Positions 1 through 6,470 are shown, counted from the stretch's first letter. The stretch: DNA of 7,245 bases from Desulfocapsaceae bacterium (GCA_029934775.1 JAOZLO010000053.1:4114-11358); one strand, 5' to 3'. Numbers and translations are program-made. Notes: a model not told the origin generated them from the letters alone.

Positions 1-206
1 AGAAAATATTTATGGTGTATAATCAATATGTTAACAAAATCAACACTGCCACTCACTGCACCACTCGCAATGAACAAATAATATGGTCTACCCGAAAGTT
101 ACGCGCTATCCGGAAGGAGAGGGAGTCAGAGCAGTGTCATCACGCGGTGAAATCATCTCTTGAATGTTACTGTGTAGATTTGGTACAAATAAACATTATA
201 CTTGAT

Positions 207-234
207 TTCACAATCATAAATTAATAAATAGAAT
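207..234 (+). promoter_or_regulatory. candidate sigma-70 promoter for ilvE
   Basis: A TTCACA hexamer (207-212, five of six matches to TTGACA) is followed by a 16-base spacer and TAGAAT (229-234, five of six matches to TATAAT). Transcription would start near 241, giving a leader of about 48 bases before the TTG start of ilvE. The region is AT-rich, so hexamers like these can arise by chance. I see no convincing terminator/antiterminator pair or leader peptide rich in Leu, Ile or Val codons, so attenuation is not supported. Confidence 0.45.
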
Positions 235-278
235 GCTGTGTTTTAAAAAAGACTTATAAACGGACAACACTATGGCTT

Positions 279-283
279 AGAGG
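279..283 (+). promoter_or_regulatory. Shine-Dalgarno site that supports the TTG start of ilvE
   Basis: AGAGG lies five bases before the TTG at 289. The only nearby upstream ATG (272) opens a frame of just two sense codons, ATG GCT TAG, whose stop codon runs into this site. The TTG is therefore the only start that gives the complete family N-terminus. Confidence 0.65.
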
Positions 284-288
284 TTACT

Positions 289-1353
289 TTGGAAATTACA
301 ATCAAAAAAGCAGACAAATTAAAAAAGCACCCCGAAGATTCCACATTAGGCTTTGGAACTTTTTTTACTGATCACATGTTTAACATGGATTACAATCCCG
401 AAAAAGGATGGCACAACCCACGCATTGAGCCGTACGGACCTATCGAAATGGACCCTTCGACAATGGTTCTTCATTATGCTCAAGCAATATTCGAAGGTCT
501 GAAGGCATACAAAACTGATTCCGGGGAAATTCAACTTTTCAGGCCAGAGGATAATTTAAAACGGTTTAATAAGTCCGGCCATATGCTCTGTATACCTGAC
601 TTCGACGAAGAATTTATCCTTGAAGCACTTTTCAAACTGATAAACATTGAAAAAGACTGGATACCCGGTGCACCAGGAACCTCCCTCTATATTCGCCCGA
701 CCATAATTGCGATGGATCCTTATATAGGCCTTCGTCCATCACATACATACAGATTTTTTATCATCCTTTCACCTGTTGGCGCATATTATGCTGAAGGATT
801 TGATCCTGTAAAAATGTGGGTAACAACAGATTATGTTCGTGCGATAAGGGGTGGAGTAGGCCAGGCTAAAACAGCCGGAAATTATGCCGCAAGTCTCTAT
901 GCTACTGATCTTGCAAACAAAGATGGATACACACAAGTAATGTGGCTTGACGGAGTTGACCTGGAGTATGTTGAAGAAGTTGGAGCGATGAACATCTTCT
1001 TTTTAATCGGTGATGAACTTATTACCCCTCAATTGAATAGAAGTATCCTGTCCGGAATTACAAGAGACTCTGTTATAAAACTTGCCCGGTCCTGGGGTTC
1101 AAAAGTCAGTGAAAGAAAAGTCAGCATCCACGAGATTTATGAAGCCCATGAAAAAGGCACGCTCAAAGAAGTTTTTGGTTCCGGAACTGCCGCTGTAATT
1201 TCACCTGTTGGAATGATTAAATTCAAAGGCAAAGAAATCACCATTGGTGATGGAAATGTAGGACCTTTTGCTGCAAAACTCTATACCGAACTTACAAACA
1301 TCCAGTACGGAAAAGCAGACGATCCTTTTGACTGGATTATGGTTCTGAGGTAG
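289..1353 (+). CDS. ilvE: branched-chain amino acid aminotransferase (BCAT, PLP fold type IV)
   Basis: This cytoplasmic enzyme transfers the amino group between Leu, Ile or Val and 2-oxoglutarate, the last step of branched-chain amino acid synthesis and the first of their breakdown. The 354 residues match the longer BCAT type (about 350-365), not the roughly 309-residue E. coli type. Visible landmarks are LGFGTFFTDHMF (20-31), LHYAQAIFEGLKAY (61-74), LFRPEDNLKRFN (83-94), YIRPTIIAMD (134-143), and GGVGQAKTAGNYAAS (188-202), where K194 is the expected PLP-binding lysine. EEVGAMNIFF (229-238) carries the conserved Glu, and GSGTAAVISPV (297-307) is the cofactor-phosphate and substrate loop. Translation starts at TTG, preceded by AGAGG. 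The gene stands alone, is convergent with the minus-strand block, and is followed by a strong terminator. The family is clear; the favoured direction in the cell cannot be read from sequence. Confidence 0.97.
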   Translation: MEITIKKADKLKKHPEDSTLGFGTFFTDHMFNMDYNPEKGWHNPRIEPYGPIEMDPSTMVLHYAQAIFEGLKAYKTDSGEIQLFRPEDNLKRFNKSGHMLCIPDFDEEFILEALFKLINIEKDWIPGAPGTSLYIRPTIIAMDPYIGLRPSHTYRFFIILSPVGAYYAEGFDPVKMWVTTDYVRAIRGGVGQAKTAGNYAASLYATDLANKDGYTQVMWLDGVDLEYVEEVGAMNIFFLIGDELITPQLNRSILSGITRDSVIKLARSWGSKVSERKVSIHEIYEAHEKGTLKEVFGSGTAAVISPVGMIKFKGKEITIGDGNVGPFAAKLYTELTNIQYGKADDPFDWIMVLR

Positions 1354-1367
1354 CAGGCACGATCTTC

Positions 1368-1393
1368 AAAGGGGGCTTTCTTAGCCCCCTTTT
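1368..1393 (+). terminator. Rho-independent terminator of ilvE, possibly bidirectional
   Basis: A perfect 9-base-pair stem (AAAGGGGGC at 1368-1376 with GCCCCCTTT at 1384-1392) closes a 7-base loop and runs into TTTT then a pyrimidine-rich stretch. It starts 14 bases after the ilvE stop. On the minus strand the same stem is followed only by TTT, so it could act as a weaker backup terminator for the opposing genes. Confidence 0.9.
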
Positions 1394-1403
1394 CTGTCTC
1401 CCC

Positions 1404-1426
1404 AAAAAATCCCGATCAATTCGGGA
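1404..1426 (-). terminator. Rho-independent terminator of the minus-strand block
   Basis: Read on the minus strand, TCCCGA and TCGGGA (1426-1421 and 1415-1410) form a 6-base-pair stem around a 5-base loop, followed at once by six T residues (1409-1404). It lies 24 bases past the stop of the ATP-grasp-like gene. A further hairpin, CTCTCC/GGAGAG with a 4-base TTCC loop (1433-1448), sits between this terminator and that stop codon and has no T-run of its own. Confidence 0.75.
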
Positions 1427-1449
1427 ACAGAGCTCTCCTTCCGGAGAGT

Positions 1450-2349
1450 TCATCGCACACTCTTGTAATGGGCCTGCATCTTCCTTAAAAAAATTAACTT
1501 TCCCGTCTCATTATGGGGTATTATTTTGACCAGTTTTGCCACGATCTTCATTATCTCTCTGATCAAACAATGTTTTTTCTTCTCATCCACATTGGTAGCC
1601 AGGAGTATCAGCGGCATCGGCAGGAAAAGGTTTATCTCCACGATCTGAAACATACCCCGCAGCACCGCTTCTTTGGAATCAGCTTTGATGCATACCCGAG
1701 CCATACGAAAATCACCTATGACATTTAAATAGTTCCAGAGATCCTGTTTTTCCTGTTCAGAGAAAGTAGAAGTAACGTCCTGGTAAGCCGTTTCAGGATT
1801 GTATATTGAATTTATCGGATGTCGCATCGCACTTCTGTTTTTCACCCGGGTAATTGAAAGAACACCATATTCCTGGCTCTTTTCAGGTGAGCGCAAATAG
1901 TAAACCTCAAACTCTTCTCTTCCTGTAGCTGCATACTGGACGATATATGGCATAGCTGTATCTCGTATATATCGGCCAACATCGCTGTATTCGGCCGCAT
2001 TATGCACACGGATAATGCCGTTTGAATTTTGCCCCCATTCAGGTTTGAGAAATACGGGAAAAACATCCGGCACGTTCTTTTTGTTATAATAATACTGTTT
2101 TAATCGCCATTGATCAGGAATATGGGCGTCCATTTCAAGTTTGGAAAAAATCCCTTTAACATCATTGAAATCCTTGCTGTTAAGCTGAAAGAAGTGCCAC
2201 GGCACAGTTCTCTCACGTACACAGAAATACAGATACCAGAACACCAGCATAATACGGATTTCGATCTTCTTGAACGTATCTGTTTTTATCGAATAATCTA
2301 TCTTTGAAAGAATCGTTTGGGGATATATATGTGCTGAATTTTTTTTCAT
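1450..2349 (-). CDS. ATP-grasp-like protein (putative carboxylate-amine ligase type), substrate unknown
   Basis: Numbering here is from the alternative upstream TTG (2388). FPVFLKPEWGQNSNGI (110-125) resembles the ATP-grasp lysine strand plus glycine-rich loop, with K115 the likely nucleotide-binding lysine. YIVQYAATGREEFEVYYLR (148-166) matches the middle strand region, and FQIVEINLFLPMPL (247-260) holds the E251-x-N253 pair expected to bind magnesium. FRMAR (227-231) precedes it. ATP-grasp enzymes usually join a carboxylate to an amine or thiol through an acyl-phosphate; the substrates here cannot be told. The N-terminal 100 residues are not recognised and contain a short hydrophobic stretch (46-57). 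I chose ATG at 2349 because AAGGA lies upstream (11-base spacer); the TTG at 2388 adds 13 residues (312 in all) but has no ribosome site. It is last in the minus-strand block, 68 bases after DUF547. The N-terminus and exact family are uncertain. Confidence 0.72.
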   Translation of the reverse strand: MKKNSAHIYPQTILSKIDYSIKTDTFKKIEIRIMLVFWYLYFCVRERTVPWHFFQLNSKDFNDVKGIFSKLEMDAHIPDQWRLKQYYYNKKNVPDVFPVFLKPEWGQNSNGIIRVHNAAEYSDVGRYIRDTAMPYIVQYAATGREEFEVYYLRSPEKSQEYGVLSITRVKNRSAMRHPINSIYNPETAYQDVTSTFSEQEKQDLWNYLNVIGDFRMARVCIKADSKEAVLRGMFQIVEINLFLPMPLILLATNVDEKKKHCLIREIMKIVAKLVKIIPHNETGKLIFLRKMQAHYKSVR

Positions 2350-2391
2350 TTTTATAGGTTTCCTTGTAAAACTTCGGGCCTTATTCAAGAA

Positions 2392-2418
2392 ACGATATGT
2401 AAACGAGAATCATATCGT
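2392..2418 (-). repeat. inverted repeat between the DUF547 and ATP-grasp-like genes
   Basis: ACGATATG (2392-2399) and CATATCGT (2411-2418) are perfect 8-base arms around an 11-base AT-rich spacer, and the outer arm touches the DUF547 stop codon. Read on the minus strand the stem is followed by TTTCTTG, too short a T-run for a confident terminator. It may be an mRNA-stabilising or processing hairpin that lowers expression of the last gene, or a weak attenuator. Confidence 0.45.
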
Positions 2419-3212
2419 CAATCAATACCATTGAGGCGCCAATCGTAATCAACGAACCTCACGGTTAAATTGCCGGCCGCCAATTCGTCGGCTTCGGTAT
2501 CGGTTAATCCGAGCGTGTCCTTGTACAACACTAAAAAACCTGACAGAGTTACCGCACCATGCCAGCCACTCTCAAAATCTTCTCGATACCATTTGAAAAT
2601 ACTGGAAATCTGTAATTCACCATGACTCAGCCTGTTTCTATTCCTATCAGAGAGAAACAATGCGGCTGCTTCAGATAATTGTACGTCCAGCGTCTCTCCC
2701 GAGTAAGCTTCATTCCTGAGAGCAGGACAGCCGATGCTGGCACAGTTTACCGCAAAATGTATCCTGGGGTCGTTGTACCGTTTAGAACCACGGATGAGGT
2801 TATGCTCAAGATCATCAAGAGAACGTATTTCGCCCAACAGGTGGAAAAATTTCTTTTTCCACGGTGATCGAAAAAGAGAACCAAGATCTTTGATTGACTG
2901 CAAATCGGGATATCTGGTGAGTATCAAATTCACCGTCCAGGCGTTATAGGCATTGATAAGAAAGGCAAGCTGATCAGCATCAGGCCATATATCAAATTGT
3001 TCCCGGGTAACCTTGGTCAATTGGCCCAGGTAGTTGGTCAATACCCCACGGTTATCGGCCATACCTTTATAATCAACCTTGGTGATTTTCCCATCCTGGT
3101 GGACAGCCACCTGGCTTCTTAGCAATGTATCCCATTGACTATGATCAAATACCGCTCCATGGGCAACAGCACTTTTTATTATGAGCACGACAAGAAATAT
3201 ATACCGGATCAT
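2418..3212 (-). CDS. exported DUF547 protein
   Basis: The 264-residue product begins with a short basic end and a hydrophobic core (MIRYIFLVVLIIKSAVAHGA, 1-20) that looks like a cleavable Sec signal peptide, with cleavage likely after G19 or A20. The DUF547 signature follows: QLAFLINAYNAWTV (81-94), LDDLEHNLIR (132-141), DPRIHFAVNCASIGCPAL (148-165) with H152, C157 and C162, SSIFKWYREDF (203-213), and YDWRLN (256-261). The family is widespread but I know of no firm biochemical activity for it; the conserved His and Cys suggest a catalytic or thiol role, which is inference. Its ribosome site AAAGGAGA overlaps the last codons and stop of the upstream fusion gene, leaving 3 bases between stop and ATG, so the two are probably translationally coupled. 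It is likely periplasmic, working next to the membrane oxidoreductase. Confidence 0.93.
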   Translation of the reverse strand: MIRYIFLVVLIIKSAVAHGAVFDHSQWDTLLRSQVAVHQDGKITKVDYKGMADNRGVLTNYLGQLTKVTREQFDIWPDADQLAFLINAYNAWTVNLILTRYPDLQSIKDLGSLFRSPWKKKFFHLLGEIRSLDDLEHNLIRGSKRYNDPRIHFAVNCASIGCPALRNEAYSGETLDVQLSEAAALFLSDRNRNRLSHGELQISSIFKWYREDFESGWHGAVTLSGFLVLYKDTLGLTDTEADELAAGNLTVRFVDYDWRLNGID

Positions 3213-3215
3213 GAC

Positions 3216-5366
3216 TTATCTCCTTTTCCAGTTATGATACTTCTCAACCCAGGCCAGCAATTTCTGCGGAACATTTGCCCGTTTCCATTCCCCGGCTGCA
3301 TATTTATTCGCTTCGGCAAGTGTCGGGTAAGTATGAATGGTAGCCAGGATCTTTTTAAGCCCCAGGCCATGTTTCATTGCCAGGACAAATTCTGCCAGGA
3401 GGTCTCCCGCATGTTCTCCCACAATGGTAACACCCAGGATACGGTCCTTTCCCGGTACAGTGAGTACCTTGACAAAACCATGGGCGGCACTGTCTGCAAT
3501 AGCTCTATCAAGATCGTCAATACCGTATCGAGTGACATCGACAGCGATGCCGCGTTCACTGGCTTCCTGCTCATTTAAACCTACCCGTGCAACCTCAGGG
3601 TCAATAAAGGTGGTCCAGGGGATAACTGAGTAATCAACCTTAAATTTTTTAAATTCACCAAAAAGGGAATTTACAGCAGCATACCAGGCCTGATGGGCTG
3701 CTGTATGAGTGAACTGATAGGGCCCTGCCACATCACCTGCTGCAAATATATTGGGATAAAGAGTTTCCAGATACTCATTGGTCCCCACAGTTCGTTCCGT
3801 ACTAATCCCAAGTTCCTCAAGGCCATAACCTGTGAGCCTGGCGGCCCGGCCTACTGCACAGATGAGGACATCAAATTCGATTCGATGCTCCTGCCCTTGA
3901 TGTTCAACAACAATAAATTGATTCTTCTCTTCCCGTTCACACCTGAGTGCCTTATGTTCTGTCAGTACATGAACACCGTTTTCAGTCAGAGAGATTCGTG
4001 CAAGCTCTGAAACTTCCTTATCTTCCCGAACTAAAATCCTCGAACCCATTTCTATCTGCCACACCTGTGAACCGAGACGGGAAAAGGCTTGGGACAACTC
4101 ACAGCCGATTGGACCGCCCCCCAGTACAACCAGACGTCTGGGCACCTCATCCAGTTTTGCAAAGGCATCCCACAGAGTATCGCTTGTGAAATAGTCAACA
4201 CTATCGAGCCCGGGTAGTGGCGGTACAAAAGGACGGGCACCTGCGGCGATTATTACAGCCCGGGAAGTTAAGCGCTTTGTCTGTCCATCATTCTGCTTGA
4301 TTTCCACAGTCCAGGGATCAACCAGCTTTGCATATCCGGAAAGAACCTCGACCCCAAGTTCTGTATAACGCTCGACACTGTCGTGGGGCTCTACGGTCGC
4401 TATCACCTGATGAACCCTGGCCATCACCTTACGAAAACTGAAACGTGGTTCAACTGCCTCAAGACCGTAATCGTCGCCATGGCGAATGTGATGCGCAATT
4501 TTTGCACTCTTTATTAACGCCTTGCTTGGTACACAACCGTAGTTCAGGCAATCTCCACCCATTTTCTCTGCTTCAACCAGAGTTACTTTTGCCTTGACAG
4601 CGGCACCAATATAGGCGCTGACAAGTCCTGCCGCACCACCACCGATGACTATAAGATTACGGTCAAAACTGGCAGGTTTTTGCCATTTCGCATACACCCG
4701 CTGTTTTTTAAGCGAGCCGACAATTTTTTTGGCGATGAGTGGGAATATTCCCAGAGCGGCAAACGATAACACCAACCCCGGAGATAAAATCCCACTGATG
4801 CTGTCAATTTGCGCCAACTGGGTACCGGCGGTTACATACACCACGGTACCTGCCAGCATCCCGACCTGGCTGACCCAGTAGAATGTAAGGGTTCGAATCG
4901 GTGTCAACCCCATAAGCAGGTTTATAAGAAAAAATGGAAAGATCGGGACGAGGCGTAAGGTGAAAAGATAAAAGGCACCTTCCTGCTCAATCCCCCTGTT
5001 AACGGCCTGCAATCGATCCCCAAAACGTTTTTGAACGCTGTCGCGTAAAACAAACCGGGCAACCAGGAAGGCCAGAGTTGCACCAAGGGAAGAGGCGAAG
5101 GAAACAAGCACCACTCCCCATATGAGACCAAATAGTGCCCCGGCCACAAGCGTTAAAACCGCAGCTCCCGGTAGCGACAGTGAGGTAACTGCAATATACA
5201 GAACAAAAAAGATAAAACCGGTCAGGACGGGAGCGCCGTCCCTCCAACTGTCGATTTGAATTTGACCTGCCTTGATTTCTTCAAGAGTCAAATAGCGACC
5301 AAGGTCAAAAAACCAGTAAGAAAATGCTACCGCGACAACTGCACAAACAATTAAATATTTTTTCAT
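3216..5366 (-). CDS. TVP38/TMEM64 (VTT) membrane domain fused to a pyridine nucleotide-disulfide oxidoreductase
   Basis: This 716-residue protein has two parts. Residues 1-215 are a VTT/DedA-like membrane domain: a first helix (about 2-20), a second (48-66), LPGAAVLTLVAGALFG (65-80), then RLVPIFPFFLINLLMGLTP (138-156) and helices near 163-181 and 192-213. Residues 235-716 form a FAD/NAD(P)H disulfide oxidoreductase: GGGAAG (242-247) for FAD, GGDCLNYGCVPSK (270-282) with redox cysteines C273 and C278, GGGPIG (416-421) for NAD(P)H, FAAGDVAG (541-548) for FAD, and a C-terminal dimer domain with HTYPTLAE (678-685). The base histidine of glutathione reductase and dihydrolipoamide dehydrogenase is replaced by Y680, as in mercuric reductases. 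However, there is no N-terminal HMA domain and no C-terminal Cys pair, so a mercury role is unproven. The VTT part probably anchors the enzyme in the inner membrane. ATG at 5364-5366 is preceded by GGGAG (7-base spacer). Substrate unknown. Confidence 0.95.
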   Translation of the reverse strand: MKKYLIVCAVVAVAFSYWFFDLGRYLTLEEIKAGQIQIDSWRDGAPVLTGFIFFVLYIAVTSLSLPGAAVLTLVAGALFGLIWGVVLVSFASSLGATLAFLVARFVLRDSVQKRFGDRLQAVNRGIEQEGAFYLFTLRLVPIFPFFLINLLMGLTPIRTLTFYWVSQVGMLAGTVVYVTAGTQLAQIDSISGILSPGLVLSFAALGIFPLIAKKIVGSLKKQRVYAKWQKPASFDRNLIVIGGGAAGLVSAYIGAAVKAKVTLVEAEKMGGDCLNYGCVPSKALIKSAKIAHHIRHGDDYGLEAVEPRFSFRKVMARVHQVIATVEPHDSVERYTELGVEVLSGYAKLVDPWTVEIKQNDGQTKRLTSRAVIIAAGARPFVPPLPGLDSVDYFTSDTLWDAFAKLDEVPRRLVVLGGGPIGCELSQAFSRLGSQVWQIEMGSRILVREDKEVSELARISLTENGVHVLTEHKALRCEREEKNQFIVVEHQGQEHRIEFDVLICAVGRAARLTGYGLEELGISTERTVGTNEYLETLYPNIFAAGDVAGPYQFTHTAAHQAWYAAVNSLFGEFKKFKVDYSVIPWTTFIDPEVARVGLNEQEASERGIAVDVTRYGIDDLDRAIADSAAHGFVKVLTVPGKDRILGVTIVGEHAGDLLAEFVLAMKHGLGLKKILATIHTYPTLAEANKYAAGEWKRANVPQKLLAWVEKYHNWKRR

Positions 5367-5382
5367 ATCCTTTCTCCCGTAG

Positions 5383-5452
5383 GTAAGGTTTCAGAGAAGC
5401 ATGTAAATAAACCCTTTGCCTACTCTGTCGTACCAAACCTGCAGTTCCTTAC
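5383..5452 (-). other. possible structured leader of the VTT-flavoprotein gene
   Basis: The 104-base gap between the anti-sigma stop and the fusion gene holds a 14-base arm, GTAAGGTTTCAGAG (5383-5396). It can pair in three consecutive blocks with CTCTG (5423-5427), AAACC (5435-5439) and TTAC (5449-5452), separated by one-sided bulges of 7 and 9 bases. No T-run follows in the minus direction, so it is not a standard terminator. The bulges make stability doubtful; this is a candidate only. Confidence 0.25.
5420..5432 (-). promoter_or_regulatory. copy 1 of a shared 13-base element, with an ECF-like GGAACT upstream
   Basis: Minus-strand TACGACAGAGTAG differs at one position from TACCACAGAGTAG ahead of the sigma gene (6414-6426). 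Here GGAACT lies upstream, 16 bases before AGAGTA. GGAAC is a common minus-35 core for ECF sigma factors, so this may be a target promoter of the neighbouring sigma factor. A start just downstream would leave a leader of roughly 45-50 bases for the fusion gene. The minus-10 does not match a standard ECF consensus. Confidence 0.4.
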
Positions 5453-5470
5453 AAAAAAAGATAATGGAGA

Positions 5471-5743
5471 TTAATCCTTGCTTTGATTATTTTTTGAGAT
5501 GATTTTACGAAGACGATTTTTAGCGTTTTCATCCATGGTCAGATGGGTGGTATCATTCATAAGCGAAGGGTGGCTGCTTATTATCCGTCGAATAAAATAG
5601 AGCTGCTTTTTGTATCGAGCGCAGTGGCTACACATAAGCAGGTGAAATCTTATGCCCAGACGTCGACCAAAACTGAGTTTATAGTCCATGGACTCTGAGA
5701 CGAGCCTTGCTACATGTCGACAATTGAATATCCACATTCTCAT
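5471..5743 (-). CDS. small zinc-finger-type anti-sigma factor (ZAS-like)
   Basis: The 90-residue product has no membrane segment and is probably cytoplasmic. C8-R-H10, an LVSESMDYKLS helix (14-24), then H34-LLM-C38-SH-C41 give the H-x3-C-x2-C zinc motif of ZAS anti-sigma factors, with C8 or H10 as likely fourth ligand. In this class, oxidation or metal binding at the cysteines can release the sigma factor; whether this protein is redox-sensitive is inferred. The C-terminal half (50-90) is polar and basic. Its ATG overlaps the sigma stop codon as ATGA, with GGAGGA eight bases upstream, so the two should be made in balance. The position straight after an ECF sigma gene is the strongest support for the role. 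It is shorter than membrane anti-sigma factors and has no periplasmic sensor domain. Confidence 0.82.
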   Translation of the reverse strand: MRMWIFNCRHVARLVSESMDYKLSFGRRLGIRFHLLMCSHCARYKKQLYFIRRIISSHPSLMNDTTHLTMDENAKNRLRKIISKNNQSKD

Positions 5744-6396
5744 CGTGTTGTCCTCCGTTGGGAATCAAATGGCCAATACCGCTCAATGCATCGTCGCATC
5801 GCTAAACGCGCTCTATGCATAAGCACCCAGTAATTGGTCGGACTGATATTCAATACCTTACAAATTTCTTCAGATTGTTCACCATCGAGTTCCCGAAGCC
5901 TGAAGGCATCCGCCTGTCGTGCGCCAAGCCCGGAAATACAGTTGGCAAGAATAGCCATAAATTCCTGCTGTTCATATCGTTTATGAGGTTCCATGCCCCA
6001 CAGGCCAGGTTTTACTCGCCAATTTCCCTTAACATCGAAAGAGTCCTCTATCTCATTATTATTTATATCTTCAAACGACTGAGCCTGGTGTCGATACTTT
6101 TTTCGCAAATGGTCAGATATTTTGTGTTTGAGGATACCTGTCAGCCAGGTTTTTCCAGCTGACTCGCCGCGGAACTGACTATTACCAAGCGTCGACAGAG
6201 CGGCAACAAAAGTCTCCTGAACCAGTTCTTCAGCGACCCCCTTATCGGCAATACGAAGCAAAGCGTAACAAAAAAGAGAGTCAGCGTACAAATCAACCCA
6301 TGTTTCCGGATTACCTATCCCTTCATCCGATCGTTGTTTTTCAGCGATTTCGCTCATGTTTTGTACTCTGTTATATCTCTTACTTTGAAAAACCAT
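5740..6396 (-). CDS. ECF-type RNA polymerase sigma factor (sigma-70 family, TIGR02943-like)
   Basis: The 218 residues contain region 2 (about 30-99), with LYADSLFCYALLRIADKG (36-53), AEELVQETFVAAL (55-67) and GKTWLTGILKHKISDHLRKK (81-100) for core binding and minus-10 recognition. A linker with FDVKGNWRVKPGLWGMEP (120-137) leads to region 4 (about 145-206), whose helix-turn-helix spans EEICKVLNISPTNYWVLMHR (176-195) for minus-35 contact. The FDxKGxW linker and the TNxWVxxHRARLAxRRC pattern resemble, from memory, the TIGR02943 group, often paired with a small zinc-finger protein as here. The start is uncertain: ATG at 6396 has only a weak GAAG upstream; ATG at 6357 (M14) would give 205 residues, closer to the family, but also lacks a strong ribosome site. 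It is first in the block and overlaps the anti-sigma gene, so autoregulation is plausible. Confidence 0.95.
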   Translation of the reverse strand: MVFQSKRYNRVQNMSEIAEKQRSDEGIGNPETWVDLYADSLFCYALLRIADKGVAEELVQETFVAALSTLGNSQFRGESAGKTWLTGILKHKISDHLRKKYRHQAQSFEDINNNEIEDSFDVKGNWRVKPGLWGMEPHKRYEQQEFMAILANCISGLGARQADAFRLRELDGEQSEEICKVLNISPTNYWVLMHRARLAMRRCIERYWPFDSQRRTTR

Positions 6397-6413
6397 GATG
6401 TCGTGGCTTCACT

Positions 6414-6426
6414 CTACTCTGTGGTA
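6414..6426 (-). promoter_or_regulatory. copy 2 of the shared 13-base element, upstream of the sigma gene
   Basis: Minus-strand TACCACAGAGTAG matches 12 of 13 bases of the element before the VTT-flavoprotein gene (5420-5432). It lies downstream of the predicted sigma-70 promoter and 17 bases before the first ATG of the sigma gene. It could be an ECF-dependent promoter element for autoregulation, or an operator. No clear GGAAC is present here; the nearest match is CGAATA 15 bases before AGAGTA. Confidence 0.4.
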
Positions 6427-6441
6427 TACACATGATATTCG

Positions 6442-6470
6442 ACCATATATATTGCACTCTGAATAGTCAA
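6442..6470 (-). promoter_or_regulatory. candidate sigma-70 promoter of the sigma/anti-sigma genes
   Basis: On the minus strand TTGACT (6470-6465, five of six matches) is followed by exactly 17 bases and TATGGT (6447-6442, four of six). Transcription would start near 6435, leaving a leader of about 39 bases to the first ATG of the sigma gene or 78 to the second. This could give basal, housekeeping expression of the pair. Confidence 0.5.

Noticed and set aside
138..150. Short dyad TCAC-GCG-GTGA as a regulatory site
   Set aside because: The arms are only four bases long, which is expected by chance in a leader of this size.
12..224. 70-codon open frame on the plus strand ahead of ilvE
   Set aside because: No ribosome site before its ATG, no recognisable domain and mixed low-complexity composition. 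It overlaps the candidate ilvE promoter.
2392..2418. Terminator between the DUF547 and ATP-grasp-like genes
   Set aside because: The stem is AT-rich and is followed only by TTTCTTG, too weak for a confident Rho-independent terminator.
3135..3578. 147-codon open frame opposite the DUF547 start and the flavoprotein end
   Set aside because: It is antisense to two well-supported coding regions, and its peptide resembles no family I know.
3216..5366. Calling the flavoprotein a mercuric reductase (merA)
   Set aside because: Y680 fits, but the HMA domain, the C-terminal Cys pair and any neighbouring merR, merT or merP gene are all missing.
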